Source: Sporosarcina sp.
Lineage (GTDB): Bacteria; Bacillota; Bacilli; Bacillales_A; Planococcaceae
Assembly (NCBI RefSeq): GCF_029257255.1
Contig: NZ_JARICI010000050.1
Span: 1 to 64,000, forward strand
DNA: 64,000 nt
Reading direction: 5' to 3'
Part shown: one piece after another, positions 1 through 8,201 of the stretch
How positions within the stretch are numbered: position 1 is the first letter of the stretch
Layout: every line of letters begins with the position of its first letter
The notes under the pieces: model-generated
Told to the model about the DNA's origin: nothing
Seen by the model: only the letters and a program-made list of their open reading frames with translations
Database searches by the model: none
Translations under genes and position numbers: made by a program

Positions 1-58
1 CACCCGATCGTACTCTCTGACCGTTACCAGTCAGGACGACTGTGTTTGTCTCAGTTGC

Positions 59-787
59 TTACGCAGCTGATAAAACATAATCTACGTCACGGATACGTGA
101 TTCCGCAGCTGTTAGGTTTTCGGAAGAAGTTCCGAGGTTGTTGATTGTGTGCTCTAGACGGTTTTGCTTAGCTCCCATTTGAGCTCTTTCAGATGAAACA
201 TTATCAATAGCACCTTGGATTTGATCGATAGCTGCTGTTGAAGTGGCAGCAGTTGAAATATCTACTGTAGCAACCCCTATTGCTGCAGCTTGCATATCAG
301 CAAAAGTGACATCAAGAGTTTGGTCAGTGTTTGCACCAATTTGGAATGTAAATACTCCAGCAGTACCACCAGTAGTATCTAATAACTTTTGAGTGTTGAA
401 TTCAGTCTGAGTCGCAATACGGTCAATTTCTAAGATTAAATCATCCATCTCTAATTGCAACTGCCCACGGTCTTCAGCAGTATTTGTATCGTTACCTGCT
501 TGTACTGCGAGTTCACGCATACGTTGAAGAATATCATGTGTTTCGTTCAAAGCGCCTTCAGCAGTCTGAATCATTGAAATAGCATCTTGCGAGTTTTTTG
601 AAGCCATATCCAAACCACGAATCTGGCCACGCATTTTTTCAGAGATTGCAAGACCTGCTGCGTCATCTCCTGCACGGTTAATTTTAAGACCAGAAGATAA
701 TTTCTCCAAGTTTTTAGAAGCTGCTGTGTTGTTTGAACCTAATTGACGGTGCGTGTTAAGTGCTGCGATATTGTGATTGATAATCAT
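59..787 (-). CDS. hag: Flagellin lacking the C-terminal D0 helix
   Basis: Major filament protein. The N-terminal D0/D1 region is complete and typical (MIINHNIAALNT at the start, LSSGLKINRAGDDAAGLAIS near residue 30), and the C-terminal D1 helix reads normally to ESRIRDVD near residue 235. The frame then ends after seven unrelated residues, giving 242 aa. Flagellins normally continue for about 35-40 residues of D0 helix (DMAKEM...QANQ...VLQLL), needed for export and polymerisation. None of the three frames of the remaining 58 bases gives that helix. The start has a strong ribosome site (AAGGAGG). It is last in the flgM-csrA series and has its own sigma-D promoter. As it stands the product should not polymerise. 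Insertion, recombination between flagellin genes or an assembly edge are all possible. Confidence 0.85.
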   Translation of the reverse strand: MIINHNIAALNTHRQLGSNNTAASKNLEKLSSGLKINRAGDDAAGLAISEKMRGQIRGLDMASKNSQDAISMIQTAEGALNETHDILQRMRELAVQAGNDTNTAEDRGQLQLEMDDLILEIDRIATQTEFNTQKLLDTTGGTAGVFTFQIGANTDQTLDVTFADMQAAAIGVATVDISTAATSTAAIDQIQGAIDNVSSERAQMGAKQNRLEHTINNLGTSSENLTAAESRIRDVDYVLSAA

Positions 788-890
788 TATAATTTCCTCC
801 TTGAGTGTTTGTTGGGTTCACTTCCATGTGCCCCGATTTTTTGGGCGGTTGATGGATCCGGCCGGTCTCTATCTCCCGCTTACACTACTA
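788..890 (-). promoter_or_regulatory. Flagellin mRNA leader with GGA motifs (possible CsrA sites)
   Basis: About 100 nt untranslated leader between the sigma-D promoter and the flagellin start. It has a GGA in CATGGAAG and overlapping GGAs in the ribosome site AAGGAGGAA. In B. subtilis CsrA binds GGA motifs in the hag leader and blocks translation, with FliW as antagonist. csrA and fliW are the next genes upstream here, so the same control is inferred. Confidence 0.5.
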
Positions 891-917
891 ATATCGGATG
901 GGGGGATGGAGTGTTTA
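891..917 (-). promoter_or_regulatory. Sigma-D promoter of flagellin
   Basis: On the minus strand TAAA, a 15-base spacer and TCCGATAT match the sigma-D (FliA-type) consensus TAAA-N15-GCCGATAT in all but one base. It lies about 105 bases upstream of the flagellin start. Confidence 0.85.
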
Positions 918-1035
918 GTGTTTAATAGAATTTATTTTAAATTGTATTAAAATGTGTACGCAGTGTGGCGCTTGGCTGGTGGGTTGAAATACCGCGATGT
1001 CTGATCCCGCTAGGCACCCTGGCGATAGGAGGTGC

Positions 1036-1263
1036 TTAGGATTGGTCTTTTTTAAGGAGCTGAGTGAAGATGTTTGCGTCCAGGGTGATGGATTCGGTAT
1101 TGGTATCTGTTATGGACTGAACAAGCTCGCCTCTTAAGATATCTACTGATTTTGGCGCTTCAATACCGATCCGCACGGTGTCGCCTTTAATTTCAAGTAT
1201 GCGGATTTCGATGTTGTCTGCGATATGGATTGTGTCGTTTGATTTACGGGATAGGACAAGCAT
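1036..1263 (-). CDS. csrA: Translational regulator CsrA
   Basis: 75-aa RNA-binding dimer that blocks translation of target mRNAs, in Bacillus chiefly hag. It begins MLVLSRK, the invariant CsrA start, and continues with the five-strand core (GDTVRIGIEAPKSVDILRGEL). The ATG at 1263 is chosen because AAAGGAGG lies at the right distance and the family starts there; an in-frame extension of seven residues has no support. One base separates it from the fliW stop, so the two are translationally linked. The C-terminus is slightly longer than in enteric CsrA, as usual in Bacilli. Confidence 0.95.
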   Translation of the reverse strand: MLVLSRKSNDTIHIADNIEIRILEIKGDTVRIGIEAPKSVDILRGELVQSITDTNTESITLDANIFTQLLKKDQS

Positions 1264-1264
1264 G

Positions 1265-1696
1265 TTAATTACCTCCTTTGCCAATCGGGTGTCTAACTTC
1301 GAAACGATTATCGTTGATGATCATTTGCTTTACTTTTTTATTGTGCAACTGAAAAATTAACGGCGCCTGCAAATTTATTGTTGACTGTTCGAATGGTTGT
1401 TTCATGGACAGGATGCCGAGTACCATGACGTCTTTGGGCTTGGTGATTTCAAGTAAGCCGATTGTTGATTCGTCTATTTCGAATGAATAGTTTTCGGTTA
1501 GTGTGTATGGATTCGCGACAATAAAGGCTGTGTTGGCTTGTTTTGTTGATTGGAGTACTTGAAATGCATTATTGCCTTCGATTGGCAGTAAGGCGAATTC
1601 GGTTTCTTCTTCGAATCCCGGGAGGCCTTTTGGGAAGGACCATGTTTCTGCTGGTTCAATTTCTATCGTTCCGTGGAATTTTGTTTCAATTTGCAT
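1265..1696 (-). CDS. fliW: Flagellar assembly factor FliW
   Basis: 143-aa protein that binds CsrA and flagellin in a partner-switch: free cytoplasmic flagellin titrates FliW and releases CsrA to repress hag translation. The family signature is visible at TWSFPKGLPGFEEE near residue 20 and in the central FIVANPY segment. Strong AAAGGAG ribosome site before the ATG. It is directly followed by csrA, the conserved order in Bacilli. Confidence 0.95.
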   Translation of the reverse strand: MQIETKFHGTIEIEPAETWSFPKGLPGFEEETEFALLPIEGNNAFQVLQSTKQANTAFIVANPYTLTENYSFEIDESTIGLLEITKPKDVMVLGILSMKQPFEQSTINLQAPLIFQLHNKKVKQMIINDNRFEVRHPIGKGGN

Positions 1697-1802
1697 GGTT
1701 GATCGCTCCTTTGATATAAAAATGCTATTCTACGTCTTACTAGTAGAATAGCATTGAATGAAGGTGGAAGTCTAAATTTGAGAAAGAGCAAGCAGGCTGG
1801 TT

Positions 1803-2354
1803 TTAGATTTTCCAATCTATATCGATTGAATTATACTGCTCCATGACACCCGTCACTTTTCCTTGTGTGTAATTGTGAATGGGTTTGTTGATTTGGACAT
1901 CTATATTGGCTTTTTGCGGTGTTACGTTAATGTTAAGTGATCCCTCACTGAAACTCATTTGTAGTTTTGTACGATCGCCTACAAATCGAACATTCATATC
2001 AACTTGCGGCCGATCAGTGTTTTGTTTAACCACATCTGCAATACTGGCACCGTTTTCAATTTTCATGAGTTGCTGGCCTTCCGAGGCACGACGGCCAACA
2101 CCTTCTTGGACTTTTTGCAGGCCGTATTGCGCATTTTCAGCTCCGCGTCTTAAAGGGCTTTTCAAATCGATATCGGCACGGTTTTCTGTTGTGTCAAGTG
2201 ATAGTTGTGAACGTGTCGTTGACATTTCCAAGATGGCCGCCGGTTGCTCTATGTTCAGTGATGCTTTTGGTTGTTCGAGTTCTTGAATTGTTTTATCGAT
2301 TTGCAGGCCTAATTTTGCTGGTGTTGTTTGTATTTGTAGTTGCGGTATATTCAT
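1803..2354 (-). CDS. DUF6470 flagellar-operon protein (YviE-like)
   Basis: 183-aa protein of unknown biochemical role found between flgL and fliW in Bacilli (yviE in B. subtilis). Recognisable features are the opening IPQLQIQTTPAKLGL, a middle rich in charged and Gln residues with a GVGRRASEGQQLM segment, and the ending NSIDIDWKI. The start MNIPQ at 2354 follows AAGGTGAG; three extra in-frame residues upstream are less likely. No signal peptide or membrane segment. Position implies a role in motility; no reaction can be assigned. Confidence 0.85.
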   Translation of the reverse strand: MNIPQLQIQTTPAKLGLQIDKTIQELEQPKASLNIEQPAAILEMSTTRSQLSLDTTENRADIDLKSPLRRGAENAQYGLQKVQEGVGRRASEGQQLMKIENGASIADVVKQNTDRPQVDMNVRFVGDRTKLQMSFSEGSLNINVTPQKANIDVQINKPIHNYTQGKVTGVMEQYNSIDIDWKI

Positions 2355-2390
2355 TCTTCTCACCTTCTAAAACGGGTCCCAGGTACGTGC

Positions 2391-2415
2391 GCAATTCGTT
2401 TAATTTACGAATTGC
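2391..2415. other. Intercistronic hairpin between flgL and the DUF6470 gene
   Basis: Perfect 9-bp inverted repeat GCAATTCGT/ACGAATTGC with a 7-base loop in the 91-base gap. No T-run follows on the minus strand, so it is more likely an mRNA-processing or stability element than a terminator. Confidence 0.5.
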
Positions 2416-2445
2416 ATTTCATATCAGGCACCCTGAGTGTATTGT

Positions 2446-3312
2446 TTATCGTAAGAAGTCAACGAGTGACGGTTGGATAATACGTGCTCCGACTGAAAGA
2501 GCGGCACGGTGAATTGATTCGGATGTGATTAGTTCCGTAATGACAACTTCATAATCAATATCTTCATTTTCAGAGCGTTGCTTCTTTGCAGCCCCTTCCT
2601 GCATTTCTAGACGATTATGCATGAGTTCAGATCGATTTGAACGAGCACCAATGTCTGCACGATTTGTTAGGACAATATCCATATTCCGATCAATTATAGA
2701 AATTGCACCGCTAAAATCAAAACCTTCACCTTCTGTTTTGATTCTTTCAAACAAAACATCTATTTCTTCAAACATTTTTCTGGCATCTGTATTGACTCTT
2801 AAATTAACTCCGTCAAATACTTCTATCTCGACATTTTTTCCAAATGCAGCATCAGTTTCATAACTAGTGCCATTAAATAATGGTTTATCTGTCATCGTAC
2901 CACTGAAAATGTATTTGTCTCCAACTTTCGTATTGGCCAAGTCTTGAAGCTGTTTTTGCATCTGCTCTAATTCAATTTTGATTTTATCTCGGTCTCCCGG
3001 CGTCATTGCACCACTGTTTGCAGCATTAGTCGCAAGCTCTTTCGCACGATGTAGCACTTGTCCGACGCCATCTAACGCATCATCAGAACTATCCAACCAG
3101 TTATTGACCTCTCCTAAGTTCTTTTGATATTGCCCTACCTTGTCAACTGTCATACCGTAGCCAAGGCTTTTCATGACCACAACTGGGTCATCAGAGGGAC
3201 GGTTGACTTTTTTCCCTGTGTTCAACTGTTCTTGCAGTACACCCATTTTGTTATAACTGCTCGATAAATTCCGTAGCATATTATTAGATAACATTGATTG
3301 TGTTACACGCAT
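2446..3312 (-). CDS. flgL: Flagellar hook-filament junction protein FlgL (HAP3)
   Basis: 288-aa second junction protein joining hook to filament. The N-terminal flagellin-like helix (MRVTQSMLSNNMLRNLSSSYNKM) and GKKVNRPSDDPV motif are diagnostic, and the C-terminal helix (SALSVGARIIQPSLVDFLR-type ending) is intact, unlike that of the flagellin in this window. It lies 18 bases after flgK in the same operon. Secreted through the flagellar export gate, so no Sec signal peptide is expected or seen. Confidence 0.95.
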   Translation of the reverse strand: MRVTQSMLSNNMLRNLSSSYNKMGVLQEQLNTGKKVNRPSDDPVVVMKSLGYGMTVDKVGQYQKNLGEVNNWLDSSDDALDGVGQVLHRAKELATNAANSGAMTPGDRDKIKIELEQMQKQLQDLANTKVGDKYIFSGTMTDKPLFNGTSYETDAAFGKNVEIEVFDGVNLRVNTDARKMFEEIDVLFERIKTEGEGFDFSGAISIIDRNMDIVLTNRADIGARSNRSELMHNRLEMQEGAAKKQRSENEDIDYEVVITELITSESIHRAALSVGARIIQPSLVDFLR

Positions 3313-3330
3313 ATTAGTGAGTCCTCCTTA

Positions 3331-4854
3331 TTATCTGCCGACGATGCCCATGCCGTTGATGATTTTATCGAGTGTTTCGTCCATAACCGTTACCATTCGT
3401 GCTGATGCGTTGTATGCCTGCTGGAAACGAATCATATCTGTCATTTCTTCATCCAGTGAAACTGAACTGATGGAGTCACGTCGGTTGGACACAGCACCGA
3501 GTAGCGTCAAAGAATTTTTAGTCATTTTTACTGCTTGCTGTCCTTCTACACCAAGCTCTCCAATTACGCCCGAATAATATGATTGGATAGTTGTATCATC
3601 TATATCACCAATTTTGATCTTATTAAATTGAAACTTCGAAAGTTCTAATGCAATTATTCCGTTCCCTGCTTCTCCAGCTGCATCAGATGCATTAAATTTA
3701 TTTGGATCTTTTTGAATCTCACCTGCCACCTCGATAGTTGAGGCACTGTTACCTTGGAAAAAATCATTAACTTTGGTACCAGAAAGTGGTTCGCCTTTTG
3801 CATGAATTTTGTTGAACTCCGTTACAAACGCCTTGGCCATATCATCCAGTTTCTTCAACATATCAGGATAGAGCCCCTTCACGCCACCATTGCCGTCTGG
3901 ATAACCAAATGATTCTACGAGGGATCTTAATTTCCCGGATTCTTGCATATTTTCAACCTTCAAAGGTCCGCCAGCAGCGTTTCCATTTCCTGCAAAAGTA
4001 AAGGATTCCATTTTATCAGGACTTGCGGGTTTTCCTTCACCATCTCCACCTACTACCGACATTTTGGCATAATCCTTACCTTCAATGACAGTGATTTCAC
4101 CATTCTTTGTTTTAATCTTCACTGTTAGGGTACCTTCTGCTATAGCAAGTGCTTTACCACCAGTGGGAACATGCTTAACTTCAATTGGCAGGTAAGTTGA
4201 CAATTCATCTACTAACGCGTCTCTGGCATCGTATAGATCGTTCGGCAAATAGCCATTGGGTTCAACTTCGGCAATTTGTTTATTCAGCCCTGCAATCTGG
4301 TCCATTATGGAGTTGATGTCTTTTACAGAGACACCGATTTCCTGCCCAATATTATCTTGAATTTCTTTTAATGACTTATCGATATACTTGAATGAGTCGG
4401 CAACCGCCACTCCGCGCTCTACAACCACTGCACGTGCACCGCCGTTATCCGGGTTTCCCGCAAGTACCTGCAATGCCTGCCAAAATTCACTAAGAGAACC
4501 CTGCAGTCCATACTTAGAAGGCTCCGCCAGCACATCTTCCATCTGTGAAATATTTTTCGTCCGGTTTTCCCAATAACCAAGCTGATTGGATTCGTTGCGA
4601 TACTGCTTATCCACAAACCCATCCCGTATCCGCTGAATAGACCCAGCCTCCACACCAGTCCCTAAAAACCCCGGCATCGTCCCAGCATTAATCCCTACCC
4701 CTGGAAACCCAGAAGTAGCCTGCATATTAACCCGCTGCCTAGAATACCCCAGCGTATTGGCATTACTAATATTATGTCCTGTCGTATAAAGAGCGGATTG
4801 TTGTGTGTACAATCCGCGTTTGCTTGTTTCTAGTCCCATAAATGTTGAGCGCAT
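3331..4854 (-). CDS. flgK: Flagellar hook-filament junction protein FlgK (HAP1)
   Basis: 507-aa first junction protein. The N-terminus has the rod/hook class motif (LYTTGHNISNANTLGYSRQ at about 23-41) and the C-terminus the paired helix (EEMTDMIRFQQAYNASARM). Length is normal for Bacilli. It follows flgN by 12 bases; FlgN is its export chaperone. No internal break. Confidence 0.97.
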   Translation of the reverse strand: MRSTFMGLETSKRGLYTQQSALYTTGHNISNANTLGYSRQRVNMQATSGFPGVGINAGTMPGFLGTGVEAGSIQRIRDGFVDKQYRNESNQLGYWENRTKNISQMEDVLAEPSKYGLQGSLSEFWQALQVLAGNPDNGGARAVVVERGVAVADSFKYIDKSLKEIQDNIGQEIGVSVKDINSIMDQIAGLNKQIAEVEPNGYLPNDLYDARDALVDELSTYLPIEVKHVPTGGKALAIAEGTLTVKIKTKNGEITVIEGKDYAKMSVVGGDGEGKPASPDKMESFTFAGNGNAAGGPLKVENMQESGKLRSLVESFGYPDGNGGVKGLYPDMLKKLDDMAKAFVTEFNKIHAKGEPLSGTKVNDFFQGNSASTIEVAGEIQKDPNKFNASDAAGEAGNGIIALELSKFQFNKIKIGDIDDTTIQSYYSGVIGELGVEGQQAVKMTKNSLTLLGAVSNRRDSISSVSLDEEMTDMIRFQQAYNASARMVTVMDETLDKIINGMGIVGR

Positions 4855-4866
4855 GTTGTGTCCTCC

Positions 4867-5370
4867 TTAAGCTTGGGAGTCGAATGAGGAAAGCTTTTGT
4901 TTGGCTTCCTGTGACTGCCCTTGTACTTCGTTTTTCGAATAGTTGACGGATTCCGGACGCGGACGGATCATGTCCAGCGATAGATTCACGAATTGAAGCG
5001 ATTGGTAGGTCATTTGTTGGTTGAGTTCGTTCTGTTGTTTCAACGCATGAATCGCATGCAGGAGACGGTCCTTCGCCTCTGCCAACGGTTGTTTGTCCGG
5101 TTCGTCCGCTAGTTCGATCAGTTGCGTCATCGTCGGTTCAGCAGGGACTGGACTTCCTTGTTCAGTCAGGTACTGCTTGACGGCGTTTACGCGGTTCTGG
5201 TCCATTTGCACAATGGCAGCAAGATGCGCCTGCTCATCTTTCAACAGCTGATCAATTCCGTCGATGTCCCCGCTTTTCAGCAGCGCGGTCTTGTCGTTGG
5301 ACAGACGAAGCAGGCTTATATGCAGTTGTTCGAGATTATTGAGCATTGTCAAGATTGGTTCAATGGACAT
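4867..5370 (-). CDS. flgN: FlgN-family export chaperone for FlgK/FlgL
   Basis: 167-aa, mostly alpha-helical, Gln- and Leu-rich protein lying between flgM and flgK, the position of yvyG/flgN in B. subtilis. FlgN chaperones bind the C-terminal helices of the hook-filament junction proteins and deliver them to the export gate. The ending is polar and disordered. Sequence conservation in the family is low, so the call rests on helical pattern, length and context. Confidence 0.88.
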   Translation of the reverse strand: MSIEPILTMLNNLEQLHISLLRLSNDKTALLKSGDIDGIDQLLKDEQAHLAAIVQMDQNRVNAVKQYLTEQGSPVPAEPTMTQLIELADEPDKQPLAEAKDRLLHAIHALKQQNELNQQMTYQSLQFVNLSLDMIRPRPESVNYSKNEVQGQSQEAKQKLSSFDSQA

Positions 5371-5388
5371 GTTTATTCCTACTTTCTG

Positions 5389-5658
5389 TTACAACTTATT
5401 GAAATAAGACAGCATGCTGGAAGCGAGTTTATTCGCATCGACTTGGTAGTCGCCTGACTGTACTTGTGATTTCAGTTCCTGAACACGCTGCTGGCGTGCT
5501 GTTTCAATCGGTGAAGCAGCGGACAGTTTTTTCGCTTCAGATGAAATCTCCAGCTTATCCGTTTTTATTTCGTTCGTTTGTTTCGCTTGATTGACTTTCA
5601 TTTGCTGATTGCGGTATGGATTAACCGACTGTGTGTTTTGAATCCCATCTAGTTTCAT
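5389..5658 (-). CDS. flgM: Anti-sigma-D factor FlgM
   Basis: 89-aa inhibitor of the flagellar sigma factor, exported once the hook is complete so that late genes are released. The N-terminus is polar and disordered (IQNTQSVNPYRNQ), followed by a KLEISSEAKKLSAAS stretch and a C-terminal sigma-binding helix region. First gene of the flgM-flgN-flgK-flgL series, with a near-perfect sigma-D promoter just upstream, so it is under feedback from its own target. Confidence 0.93.
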   Translation of the reverse strand: MKLDGIQNTQSVNPYRNQQMKVNQAKQTNEIKTDKLEISSEAKKLSAASPIETARQQRVQELKSQVQSGDYQVDANKLASSMLSYFNKL

Positions 5659-5705
5659 AGGTCTCGCTCCTTTCGTTTTGATACTCTTTTTAGGTACTAT
5701 ACTTT

Positions 5706-5732
5706 ATTTCGGCAGATTTCCGATTATATTTA
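5706..5732 (-). promoter_or_regulatory. Sigma-D promoter of flgM
   Basis: Minus strand TAAA, 15-base spacer, GCCGAAAT: one mismatch to the sigma-D consensus. It sits about 50 bases before flgM and after the yvyF terminator. Confidence 0.88.
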
Positions 5733-5745
5733 GAGGCTTTTGGAC

Positions 5746-5772
5746 GAAAAAACGAGCAGTACGAACTGCTCG
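5746..5772 (-). terminator. Terminator after yvyF
   Basis: Perfect 8-bp stem CGAGCAGT/ACTGCTCG with a 4-base loop followed by TTTTTT on the minus strand. It separates the competence genes from the sigma-D driven flgM operon. Confidence 0.88.
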
Positions 5773-5779
5773 CCTATTT

Positions 5780-6199
5780 TTATTGTTTTCGATCTCTTTG
5801 TGCGTGGTAAGTTCTTTGGTCTTGTTCATTCATCGCATCGCGTAATTCCTGCGCTGCTTCAATCGTGTTCAAATCCTTTTTAATTTCATCCGTACATTTC
5901 ACACAAAGCTTGCCGCTGGCTGTCAGCGCACCACATTTATCACATGGATAACCGAGATTTGGGAATAAAGCCGGCTGCAGTCTGCCTTTTCGTACCCAGC
6001 GGTGTAGCAAGTCTTCCGTTACACCCGTAGCTTCCACAATACGTTCTATGTTCGCTGCACGGTTTTCCCGTTTACGCAGAAAACGATAAACCTCTTCATA
6101 CATCTTCTCTTCATTCATCGAACATTTTCCGCACACTTCTCTAATCCCTGTATAATTAAAAAACTCTCCGCAAGTCGGACAATGTCTTAGTTCCGCCAT
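5780..6199 (-). CDS. yvyF: Flagellar-operon zinc-ribbon protein (YvyF/TIGR03826 type)
   Basis: 139-aa cytoplasmic protein with two pairs of CxxC motifs: CPTC/CGKC near residues 7-26 and CDKC/CVKC near residues 86-102, with a helix-turn-helix-like stretch (GVTEDLLHRWVRKGRL) between them. The family lies between comFC and flgM in Bacilli. Its function is not settled; zinc binding and possible nucleic-acid or protein contact are inferred from the motifs. It starts 7 bases after comFC. Confidence 0.88.
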   Translation of the reverse strand: MAELRHCPTCGEFFNYTGIREVCGKCSMNEEKMYEEVYRFLRKRENRAANIERIVEATGVTEDLLHRWVRKGRLQPALFPNLGYPCDKCGALTASGKLCVKCTDEIKKDLNTIEAAQELRDAMNEQDQRTYHAQRDRKQ

Positions 6200-6205
6200 T
6201 TCTGA

Positions 6206-6823
6206 TCACTTCTTTCCTGTAGGTCTGAATAACGTCACAGCTTCCACATGTTTCGCTCCTGCGAGTTTCAGAGTTCTTGCCGCGTGCTGTAACGTCGTGC
6301 CGGTCGTGAAGATATCATCGACGAGCACATAAATTGCTTCATTACTAGGTATATCGGCTGTCACTGTGAATAATTCAGTCATTGCCAGACGTTCTGCACG
6401 GGATTTTTCACCCATGACCGATTCGGTTGTTTTCTGCAGCAGATTTTCATATGTAATACCTGCTGCATCCAATAATGCATCCACTTGCGCGAAGGTACGC
6501 TTTCGTTTGTTTGACGCATGCATTGGAATTGGCACGATCCTCTTTTTCGAATCATTCAGTACCTTGCGCAAGTCATCCGTAAACACTTCAGCAAGCGCCA
6601 CATCCTGTAGAAATTTAAACTTGTGCAGATACTCTCTCGCCTGTTCATTATATGCATACAGCGAATAAACAGAATCCAGCCATTGCGTTTCTATTTTGTT
6701 GTCGATTCTTTCAAATTTATTAAAACAGGGTAAGCAGACCACCGTAGTTTTGGCAATACCGAGCAACTGTTGCCAGGTTGGCTGATCTTCGAGCGGTTTG
6801 TCGCACAGCAGACAGCTGTTCAT
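6206..6823 (-). CDS. comFC: ComFC-type amidophosphoribosyltransferase-like protein
   Basis: 205-aa late-competence protein required for efficient transformation. An N-terminal zinc ribbon (CLLC...CLPC) is followed by a phosphoribosyltransferase fold with the PRPP-binding signature YVLVDDIFTTGTTL near residue 165. Its start overlaps the comFA stop by 4 bases, so the two are coupled. In B. subtilis comFB lies between them; here it does not. Confidence 0.93.
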   Translation of the reverse strand: MNSCLLCDKPLEDQPTWQQLLGIAKTTVVCLPCFNKFERIDNKIETQWLDSVYSLYAYNEQAREYLHKFKFLQDVALAEVFTDDLRKVLNDSKKRIVPIPMHASNKRKRTFAQVDALLDAAGITYENLLQKTTESVMGEKSRAERLAMTELFTVTADIPSNEAIYVLVDDIFTTGTTLQHAARTLKLAGAKHVEAVTLFRPTGKK

Positions 6824-8190
6824 AACGGCACCTTCGTATGATTTAGCTTGCGTATTTCACGCTTCGCTTCGTCCATTGCCGACGTAATCCCTTGATGGAA
6901 CAAAACAAAATCACCTGACGTATGCGGTACAGATCGCCCGACTCTGCCGCCTATCTGAATGAGCGCACCTTTATTGTAGATTGTCTGCTCAGCTCCTACA
7001 ACCGCTACCTGTACATTCGGAATCGTAATCCCGCGCTCCAAGATAGTTGTTGTCAACAGCCCAGGAATTTCTTTCTTCCTTAATAACTGCACCCGCTCTT
7101 TACGGTCATCATGCTCAGCATGAACCGCGCAAATCCGCTCGTCCAACTGTTGAAACAGCGGCTCCGCCAATTCCATCAATTCAATCTGATGAAAGAAGAT
7201 GAGAAACGGCTGCTGTTTATCCAGACAGGCTTTCGTCCAGTCCAACAGTTTCTTTGGAATACGCTTCTTTTTCAGCTGTTTCTCGTAATTCCATAACGCT
7301 TCATTTCTCGGTTCAGGCAGAGGCTGTCCATGATAGCGCCTGGCTAGAAGTGAGATATTGCCTAGCTTTTTATTCGCCGCCAGCAGTTGTGCAGACGGGG
7401 TTGCCGTAACAAAATGAATTGGCGCTCCTGGCTTCACTGCTTTCTTCACTGCCTGCTGCAATGTCGCTTCTGCTGTAAAAGGAAATGCATCTGCTTCATC
7501 GACGAATACCGCATCAAACGCTTCGTGAAATCGGTACAGCTGATGAGTCGTTGCGAGAATGAGCTGTGCATCAAAACGCTCGACTTCTGCCCCGCCATAT
7601 AATGCTTCCGTAACCGTATCTGGAAAAGCAACCTGTAGCCGCGGTAACAGTTCCAAAATCACATCGACTCTAGGCGCAGCTAAACAAACACGCTTGCCTT
7701 CCTTCAATAAATAATGAATCGGCTGAAAGAGCATTTCTGTTTTTCCTGAACCGCACACTGCATACAATAAATGCGAAACACCCTGCTTTGTACTTTCCAA
7801 CAATTCATCGGTCGCTTTCTGCTGAGCAGGCGTCAGATTCCCTTGCCAGTTCATTCGATGCTCCCTTGGAAACACTTGCTCTTCGCCAGTCCAGATCACT
7901 AATTCCGAGCAGCAAGAGACCCGTCCCATATTTAAACAATGTCGGCAGTACGCGCACGCCGCTCCACATTGCGCACATTGAAACACTGTGAATTTCGCTT
8001 GATTTTCATTATGACAACGATTGCATGTATAGTGTTTGCCGTGCCAAGTCGTTTTCGTTGTAACACCTGTAATTAGCTGTATTGAACCTTGCTCTATCGC
8101 TTCATCAATTGCCTCTTGCGGAAACGGCAATAGTTGGTGCAGCCATATACGGCCCGCTAGAAATTGCCGGATTTCCTCATTGTCGGCCAT
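6820..8190 (-). CDS. comFA: Competence DNA helicase/translocase ComFA
   Basis: 456-aa DEAD-box-like ATPase acting in import of transforming DNA across the membrane. The N-terminal zinc cluster has several CxxC motifs (CNRC, CAQC, CRHC). Walker A AVCGSGKTEM is near residue 145 and the Walker B VDEADAFPF near 230; the helicase motif VI region ends with IQIGGRVGRS. Strong GGAGG ribosome site. It lies 11 bases from degV and so may be read from the degV promoter. Confidence 0.95.
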   Translation of the reverse strand: MADNEEIRQFLAGRIWLHQLLPFPQEAIDEAIEQGSIQLITGVTTKTTWHGKHYTCNRCHNENQAKFTVFQCAQCGAACAYCRHCLNMGRVSCCSELVIWTGEEQVFPREHRMNWQGNLTPAQQKATDELLESTKQGVSHLLYAVCGSGKTEMLFQPIHYLLKEGKRVCLAAPRVDVILELLPRLQVAFPDTVTEALYGGAEVERFDAQLILATTHQLYRFHEAFDAVFVDEADAFPFTAEATLQQAVKKAVKPGAPIHFVTATPSAQLLAANKKLGNISLLARRYHGQPLPEPRNEALWNYEKQLKKKRIPKKLLDWTKACLDKQQPFLIFFHQIELMELAEPLFQQLDERICAVHAEHDDRKERVQLLRKKEIPGLLTTTILERGITIPNVQVAVVGAEQTIYNKGALIQIGGRVGRSVPHTSGDFVLFHQGITSAMDEAKREIRKLNHTKVPL

Positions 8191-8201
8191 GCGGTTCCTC
8201 C

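Noticed and set aside
1-58. Sequencing adapter explaining the flagellin truncation
   Set aside because: The bases do not match common adapter sequences I know, but this cannot be excluded without read data.
955-1035. Repeat or terminator after csrA
   Set aside because: Only a GCACC/GGTGC pair with a long loop and no T-run; no periodic core.
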